Below, piece after piece: positions 57,613-64,000 of a DNA stretch of 64,000 nt. The first letter of the stretch is position 1, and the number at the start of each line of letters is the position of its first letter. Source of the stretch: Ailurus styani (taxonomy: Eukaryota; Chordata; Mammalia; Carnivora; Ailuridae); the NCBI GenBank assembly GCA_002007465.1, contig LNAC01000768.1, forward strand, positions 805,983 to 869,982, read 5' to 3'. The notes beneath the pieces are model-generated. The model made no database searches and was not told the DNA's origin. It was given only the letters and a program-made list of their open reading frames with translations. Both the position numbers and the translations under genes were made by a program.

Positions 57613-57815
57613 GTTTTTTTTTTAAGATTTTATTTATTTATTTGACAGAGAGAAACACAGTGAGAGAGGGACACACAAGCAGGGGGAGTGAGAGAGGGAG
57701 AAGCAGGGTTCCCACTGAGCAGGGAGCCCGACAACACGGGGCTTGATCCCAGGACCCTGGGATCATGACCTGAGCCAAAGGCAGACACTTAACAACTATG
57801 CCACCCAGGCGCCCT
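57613..57815 (-). mobile_element. CAN-SINE (older type), antisense
   Basis: Reversed full copy ending TGCCACCCAGGCGCCC. Short TSD GAAAATAT/GAAAATCT at 57605-57612 and about 57817-57824. Confidence 0.93.
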
Positions 57816-57823
57816 GAAAATCT

Positions 57824-58940
57824 CGTGTATCTTGACCTAAATATATTTTCTCTAATTTTATTTTGCTGTTGGACTCTTAGTTTTTTATATTAACATGGAT
57901 AATATTTGACAGAAGTTGTATTATATAAGAAATACCATGTGATGTAATTTTTTATACATGAAAGAATTTCATGTGCAAAAAATCAGAAATTTTAAGAATA
58001 CCCATAAAAATAATTGTCAGAAAGATAGAAAAAATAGAAGAAAGAAGTCTCTGGAAATAAACAGGGGAGATAATCTCCAGCAAAATGTGTGGTCAGAGAA
58101 TTAAATGCTGTAGTGGTAAGATAGGATGAAAATAGAGTGAAGTCACCCCATTGGGCACAGAGAGAGCTCTCATTTTATATTCATTAACAACAACTTGTAG
58201 ATACCTCTGAAGGTCTTGCTTTCATTAAAATGTCTACAAGTAAAATAAATTTAGTAGAGATTTCAAATCCACATATATCATTTTTTATTTCCATTCAAAA
58301 ATATGTATCAAAATGTATTTGAAAAGTTTCCCTGAAGATATCTTGATGACAGTGATAAATACTTCACAGTGTGAATAATAACATACCTCTCCTGAAAAGG
58401 ATGTTTTTCTATCATCCATTCCTGACAGGCTTTTTTCCCCCCTTAATTCTTTGGGTAGATCCTCAGGGTAATATATTGCTATATATGTAGAATGCAACTT
58501 AACTGAGGTTTGAATAAATCATAGATTTCTAAAGCTGTATCTTTTAAATGAAAATTCAACTGAACAGCAGAAAGCTAATCAAGAATTTTCCTAAAGTATT
58601 TGCACTTTAGAAGGTTATTGTTGCTTTCTTACTTGAGAGAGAGAGATTGGATTAATCTTATTAGCATAAAAAGTTCAAAATGTAAGTTTTTAAAAAATGC
58701 ACATTTTAAAACATATTTCTTTAAGTGTCTATATTGAATAATAATCAGATATTACAGCACCACAGGAAAACCTTCTTGGTTTCTTTGAAAAATAAAAGTA
58801 GGACTTGGAGACAAGAAGCAATAGGAAACATGGTCTTGCATATTTGAGTGTTGTAGGGCAGGTGAGTATAAGGCAACAGTCAGGTTTTCCATATTTCAAG
58901 ATCTTTTTAATCACAGCTACTAATACACCTAGATATAAAT
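57824..58940. other. No gene recognised
   Basis: AT-rich unique DNA. Minus-strand open frames at 58285-58497 and 58729-58914 have no domain. Confidence 0.5.
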
Positions 58941-58954
58941 ATTTCAGTGCATTT

Positions 58955-59346
58955 CATTTTATTTTTTTAAAGACTTAATTTGAGAGAGAGAGAGAGAGAA
59001 CAAGTGGGGAGAGGGACAGAAGGAGAGAGAGAAATAGGCTCCTCACTGAGTGGGGAGCCCCATGTGGGGCTTGATCCCAGAACCCTGGGGTCATGACCTG
59101 AGCTGAAATCAGATGCTCGGGTGCCTGGGTGGCTCAGTGGGTTGAAGCCTCTGCCTTTGGCTCAGGTCATGATCTCAGGGTCCTGGGATCGAGGCCCCCA
59201 TCGGGCTCCCTGCTCAGCGGGGAGCCTGCTTCCTCCTCTCTGCCTGCTTGTGATCTCTCTCTCTGTGTCAAATAAATAAATAAAATCTTAAAAAAAAAAA
59301 AGAAAGAAATCAGATGCTCAACCAACTGAGCTACCCAGATGCCCCT
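58955..59346 (-). mobile_element. Old CAN-SINE, antisense, split by a younger SINE
   Basis: Left part 58955-59118 and right part 59320-59346 (AACCAACTGAGCTACCCAG, ATGCCCC) are one reversed copy. Outer TSD ATTTCAGTGCATTT (58941-58954) and ATTTCACTGCATTT (59347-59360). Confidence 0.93.
59119..59305 (+). mobile_element. CAN-SINE (mustelid type) nested in the older SINE
   Basis: Full sense copy with perfect 14-bp TSD GAAATCAGATGCTC at 59105-59118 and 59306-59319, both copies being part of the host SINE. Confidence 0.96.
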
Positions 59347-59360
59347 ATTTCACTGCATTT

Positions 59361-59976
59361 TTTAAAAAAAGGACATTTAGAACTTTTTGTATGATGTTAA
59401 ATCAGAGGAAAAATAATACCAGTGTTGACCTGTTTTGTCGTCTTGTTGATTTTCTAAGAACAACATTCTCTTTAATACTAATTTAAATGTTGTATTACCC
59501 ACAACATGTAAGTAACCGAACCAGTAGATACACGGTGGTGAGCATGTGGGTGTGCACGTGTATGTGTGCTTATGTGACTGTGTGTGAGAGAGACAGGAAG
59601 AGAGAAGAGAGAAAGAGAGAGAGAGACAGGTCGATACAAATGCTACTGAAAAGGAAGAACTAGGTATGCCTATGCAAACTTCATTATTTAGAATATAATA
59701 AAAAGTTGTGTTTCTCAGAATTGTATTTATGAAGTCTTCACTTATTTTCAGTAAACTCTAAAATAAAAACCAAGCAGTAAAAGTTGAATACAGTTTTGCA
59801 ATCTTATTCAAAAGATTCAAAAGATTCAATTGACAATAGAAGACGAATATATTGACATTAGTCCATGTCTTTCTGGTATGTCAAGAAGATACCTCATTTT
59901 AATTTCTAGAATATTTTCTTTGTGCTCAAGGAAGGCAGAGCACTCTAAAATGTATGACTCCCTATTACACTGTTCC
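59361..59976. other. No gene; contains TG/GA microsatellite
   Basis: 59535-59630 changes from irregular TGTG steps to GAGA steps. A short ATTCAAAAG tandem lies near 59808-59826. The remainder is unique. Confidence 0.55.
59535..59630 (+). repeat. Compound TG then GA microsatellite
   Basis: GTGTGCACGTGTATGTGTGC is followed by GTGTGTGAGAGAGACAGG and AGAGAGAGAGAGACAGG. Confidence 0.85.
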
Positions 59977-59990
59977 ACTTCTTTCTTTTT

Positions 59991-60181
59991 TTAAAAATTG
60001 TATTTATTTATTTCACAGAGGGAGAGAGATCACAAGTAGGCAGAGAGGCAGGCAGAGAGAGAGGAGGAAGCAGGCTCCCAGCTGAGCAGAGAGCCTGATG
60101 CGGGCCTCAATCCCAGGACCCTGAGATCATGACCTGAGCCAAAGGCAGAGGCTTTAACCCACTGAGCCACCCAGGTGCCCT
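59991..60181 (-). mobile_element. CAN-SINE (mustelid type), antisense
   Basis: Reversed full copy. TSD ACACTGTTCCACTT (59977-59990) and ACATTGTTCCACTT (60182-60195). Confidence 0.95.
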
Positions 60182-60195
60182 ACATTGTTCCACTT

Positions 60196-61091
60196 TTTTT
60201 TTAATTTCAATTTTATCTAATTAAAGAACAGATTAAGCTAAAAAGGCTGGTCGAAAGACCTGTAAGAGAAATGGATCTTCTCAGTTCCAACCTTCTTCAT
60301 TCCTGATTCCCACTCCTTAATAGCAGATTCTTTCCATCATTTCAAGTTTTTCCCCTCCTATATATACTTCTGTATTTCTAAATGACATACTTATATTGAT
60401 ATCACTTAATTTTGTGGTTGTTCATATTATGCACTGAGATTTATGCTAAGCCATGTACAGATACATACTTCTCAACTGTTTGGCCTTGTTTCTCTATTCA
60501 ACTTGAACTAAGTTATTATCATGATCCGGGTTTTTGTAATATGTTCTAGTCCTACTTCCCATTTTCTTTTTAGCTTCTATTTAATTATTTGCAAATTATT
60601 ATTCATCATTCCTCTATGAATTCATTATTATTAAATAATCACAATTATGTGATAATATTTAATTTTGAGGCTGTTTACCCAGCATTCTTAATAATAATAA
60701 AATTAAATCTGATGTCCAAACACAAGTAACTGGTAAAAAAAAAATAATGGCATAACAGTTTATTAGAATATAATTCATTTGTTGAGATTTGTTTTCAGAA
60801 AATTCTCTTCAATACATTGTAACAGGAAAGGAGTATTTTTAGCAAAAGTCACAGGTTAACAATATTCTCTGTTCTGTTACGAATTAAGAAATTGAAAAAC
60901 ATTCCATCTGATTTCTACAAATCTTACCCCAGATGTTGAATGAACACTTAGTTGGACCAGAGACCTTGCAAAAGAAGAGAAGATTAAATGAAGTAATTGA
61001 GTACACATGGTAAATATTCTTAACTTTTAGCTACCATCCCCCACCAGATACTGACAGATATCCAATCACCCTACAGTTAAGTGTACGTGGG
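60196..61091. other. No gene recognised
   Basis: AT-rich unique DNA up to the 3' end of the RPL17 pseudogene. Confidence 0.5.
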
Positions 61092-61361
61092 GTTTTTTTT
61101 TTCTGCTTTTACTTTTATTTGCATTTATTATATGATAAATTTATTCCTGGGCCATAAGTTTTGGTTTCTTCAGTTTCTTCTGGGATTCCCTTTTCTTCTA
61201 TGCAACCTCCTCTTCTGGATTAGGACCACTCTGCCCTTTTCCAGTAAGGATCATCTTCAATGTGGTAGGGATGGCTCCTGTAAGTTAATCAAACCATGAG
61301 CCTGCAAATTCTGCACCTCACTGTTCACCTGGATGTGGTCAATGACCAAAGAATCTACATC
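61092..61361 (-). pseudogene. RPL17: RPL17 processed pseudogene, 5'-truncated
   Basis: RPL17 encodes large-subunit ribosomal protein uL22. On the minus strand, 61361 downward encodes DVDSLVIDHIQVN, then a degraded stretch, AHGLIN, then after a frameshift near 61253 (one extra A in the CACATTGA(A)GATG step) MILTGKGQSGPNPEEEVA, an in-frame TAG, KKRESQKKLKKPKLMAQE and the normal stop at 61141-61143. This equals roughly the last 70 residues of the protein, including its lysine-rich C-terminus. A short 3'UTR with AATAAA-type signals and an A tail (T run 61093-61102 on the plus strand) follow. No introns, an A tail and disabling mutations mark it as a processed, 5'-truncated copy. Upstream of 61361 homology fades; a decayed continuation to about 61400 is possible. 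No clear TSD was found. Confidence 0.88.
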
Positions 61362-62065
61362 TGTTTGTTGAGGTCAATAAGTAGTAAATCAGACATCAAA
61401 TTTGTTTTGTTTGCATTCTATCCTCTCTGTATTGTTCTGTTTTTTAATTTAGCTGTTTCTAACAAGAGAATTTATTTTTTATGCTGCTTAGCACCTGCTG
61501 CACCATCACCACGAATATTGCATCTTTGTAATATGAGAAAGCTCTTAATGATCAGATGCTTAATTATCACTTTTTTCTTTTATTATTACTTTTAAAACTG
61601 TGTTTTAGAACTACTTGGGGCCTCCTGATTTAACCTTGTTGTCTTCATATTCTTCATATGTTTTATCTCTACGCAGCTTTTGCCACCAAATATTCCATAC
61701 CAACTACTAAGTCACCCATTTTTTCACTGATTCTGTTCAGTAGAAAATGCACCACATATTAAGTTTTATAAATCAATTGCCATAAAAAACACACATACAA
61801 TTTGCAATGATTTGGTTTTCACATCTTTATGTTCTTGATAAATATGTGCATCTTTATAAGTCCTTGTTTTTTATGTATTTTTCTTTATATAGTGAGTGTT
61901 TTTTGAAAAAATGATACATGTATTGGATATAGTATCCTTTCAGGTTTGTTCTAATTTTATTGGGAGTTTATTTATCTCCTTATAATTAATTTTTTAAAAA
62001 ATCTTTCTTGCTAAAAATTTTCCTCATGTCCTCTGGTGTGTTCGTTTTCAGGCTCACCTTGATAA
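61362..62065. other. No gene recognised
   Basis: AT-rich unique DNA. The open frame at 61296-61595 runs antisense over the RPL17 pseudogene edge and is noise. Confidence 0.5.
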
Positions 62066-62075
62066 GTCTTTGTAT

Positions 62076-62286
62076 ACGGGGCGCCTGGGTGGCTCAGTCA
62101 GTTAAGCAGCTGCCTTCAGCACGGGTCATGATCCCAGAGTCCTGGGATTGAGTCCCGCATCAGGCTCCCTGCTGGGCGGAGAGCTTGCTTCTCCCTCTCC
62201 CTCTGCCTGCTGCTCTGCTTACTTGTACTCTCTCTCTCTCTGTCAAATAAATAAATAAAATCTTCAAAAAGAAAAAAAAAGTAGTC
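62076..62286 (+). mobile_element. CAN-SINE
   Basis: GGGGCGCCTGGGTGGCTCAGT head, CTGCCTGCTGCTCTGCTTAC body. TSD GTCTTTGTAT at 62066-62075 and 62287-62296. Confidence 0.95.
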
Positions 62287-62296
62287 GTCTTTGTAT

Positions 62297-64000
62297 TCTT
62301 TCCTCTGTGTGTTCATCTTCTCCACTAGTGGTCTTGTAGAAACTCTACCTAGAGTTCTAAGTTGCCCATTCAGAAACAGTTCTTAAAGTGGTGGGTCAGG
62401 GTTCTTGCCCCAGAGTAAATGGGGATACACTGAGCCTTAAAGCAGATGCCAAAAGGGCAGTTTTCTCTTTGCTTTGACCACTGCAGATATGCAGCTTTAC
62501 GGTTATGGTCGTTCCTTACTGTCAGTAATAGCTTTATACACTCTCATTTCACAGGTGAATGAGCTCCATGCAGGTCCCTAGTTCTATGAAGTTGAGTATC
62601 TCTCCAGCCCCTCCCATGCATGGAAGTCTTTTGGTTTCCAATATCCTCACAAACCACAGGTCTGCCTTTCTGTCCTGCAATCTCCCAACACTAGCTTCTG
62701 CCTATTGTTATAGGTTTCTGCCCATAAAAGTTACATAATTTTCTATTTCTACATGTTAAGACAAGTAATTAAAATTTAAAGCATGGCTCCACCATGCATC
62801 TTAATGTAAAGTTACAAGGATTTTTCTCTATTTATGTCATTAACAGGCTCAAATTTTGTATTTTCCTATTTTACCTTTAAGTAGCATCTCTCTTCTGAAG
62901 TATTGCACATAGATGTACATACAGAAGGGGCATTTTTTAAAGTGTCCTATATCATATATTTTGTTTTAAAATAATCTAGGTTTACAATCAAAAGAAGTGA
63001 ATTCTAATGATCACTGAAGGTTAGTACAAGAATGTCCATGTGAGCTTTATTCATGAAAGCTAAAACTTGGAAATACACCGCTCCCATAGCCATCAATTTT
63101 GAATTCAGTACCTTTGTATGATGGTCTTTTAAAATTATATCATGCTTGTATTATGGGCTCCACTTTTTATTTACTGCAAAATAACTGAAAAAACACTCTT
63201 CTTTAGTGAAAGAAACCATTATAGAATCTTCAATCCCTTCTGAAGAAATGCTAAAACTTTGAGAAAATTAGAAAAATAAATCTCTGAGTTCTCTGATAGT
63301 TAGAATTCAATAGAAACCACATTGTTTTTGAATTCAAAAGAGGATACTTGAAAAAATGATTGTGTTAATCATTTGTTTACTCACAAGTGTTCTGTCTCTG
63401 TGGTCGCAACTATAGGAGTAATAACCTATTGGTCCTATTGTCACTAATGAATAAATCTGTATATTTATTACTAACTTGTATATATTTATTTATTAGAGTA
63501 ATAAAGAATATTTACCAACCACAAATTTGATAATATTGGAAAAATGTAAAAATCCACTCATATAAACAGTCTTTTTTTGCACAAATATCTCATATATTTG
63601 AAGAAGTTTGTGACATATCATACAAATAGAAATTATGTTCTGACTTTTCTATTTCTTTCCATTTTCTTCCTCTGGGCAAACTTGAAGCCTAAGAGAACAG
63701 CTTTGCTTCCTCGACTACAAATGGTTTCTACATGAATTATTGTAACAAACATATCAAATATGGTACCATAGCATTGATTTTATCCTCTTGATTTTCAGAA
63801 TTATCTTCTGTATTTTCTGCTTTTATAGAACATCATATGTGAGGTGCAAAATTACCCTTTGTAATTAACTTTTTTAAGAACTTTCAGATATAATTGTGCC
63901 TGTATTAATCTGGAGTTTGTATACTTAAGTACTGAAAAACAGAAAAAATTTTCTTAATTATTCGGGCAATTATTTAAGATGACTTTAATATTTAAATATT
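62297..64000. other. No gene recognised
   Basis: Unique DNA. 62340-62720 is slightly GC-richer, and the remainder is AT-rich. No repeat or exon was recognised up to the window end. Confidence 0.5.

Noticed and set aside
61141..61361. Functional RPL17 exon
   Set aside because: Frameshift, in-frame stop, A tail and lack of introns show a processed pseudogene.
1..64000. CRISPR arrays, operons, bacterial or phage genes
   Set aside because: No regularly spaced repeats with unique spacers and no dense coding. All evidence points to a mammalian nuclear genome.

Overview
This window reads as nuclear DNA of a carnivoran mammal, most likely a mustelid (ferret, mink, otter or badger group) or a close arctoid relative. 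The main evidence is 37 CAN-SINE (SINEC) copies. Their tRNA-Lys-derived head (GCCTGGGTGGCTCAGT...), pyrimidine-rich body and (AAATAAAT)nAAATCTT tail are specific to Carnivora. Most copies carry the variant body 'TGCCTGCCTCTCTGCCTAC' followed by 'TTGTGATCTCTCTC', which I associate with mustelids. The species call is inference from that subfamily and was not searched.

I find no intact protein-coding gene. The sequence is AT-rich, stop codons are frequent, and almost every open frame over 60 codons lies in a repeat or in AT-rich noise. The one recognisable gene-derived sequence is a 5'-truncated, frameshifted RPL17 processed pseudogene on the minus strand at about 61.1-61.4 kb. The window is best read as an intergenic desert or part of a very long intron.

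Layout. 1-2.4 kb: unique sequence and two SINEs. 2.5-9.1 kb: a stack of old antisense L1 pieces, split by a MaLR LTR, three SINEs and a 373-base assembly gap. 9.1-20.3 kb: mostly unique DNA with many SINEs, a pair of SINEs inserted head-to-tail, two very short retro-insertions and a diverged local duplication. 20.3-21.7 kb: antisense L1 with an MLT1-type LTR inside. 21.7-25.4 kb: old, poorly classified, perhaps ERVL-MaLR internal sequence. 26.3-27.9 kb: a relatively young carnivore L1 3' end with target-site duplication (TSD). 28-38.8 kb: unique DNA, SINEs, MER5A-like and MLT1-like relics, and two short L1 insertions whose tails carry extra 3' sequence. 38.8-39.7 kb: a GC- and CpG-rich island, the only compositional outlier, joined directly to an old sense L1 3' end (39.7-40.7 kb). 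41-64 kb: unique AT-rich DNA with scattered SINEs, LTR-like relics, a SINE nested inside another SINE, and the RPL17 pseudogene.

Nothing here works as an operon or a gene set. The dominant biology is retrotransposition: L1 machinery mobilised its own RNA, CAN-SINEs and one ribosomal-protein mRNA. Many insertions keep readable TSDs, so relative ages can be ordered. No clearly new system was found. The items most worth checking are the orphan CpG-rich island, the L1 with a probable 3' transduction near 37.3 kb, a set of nearly tail-only insertions, and three places where single Ns or a gap mark assembly patches.
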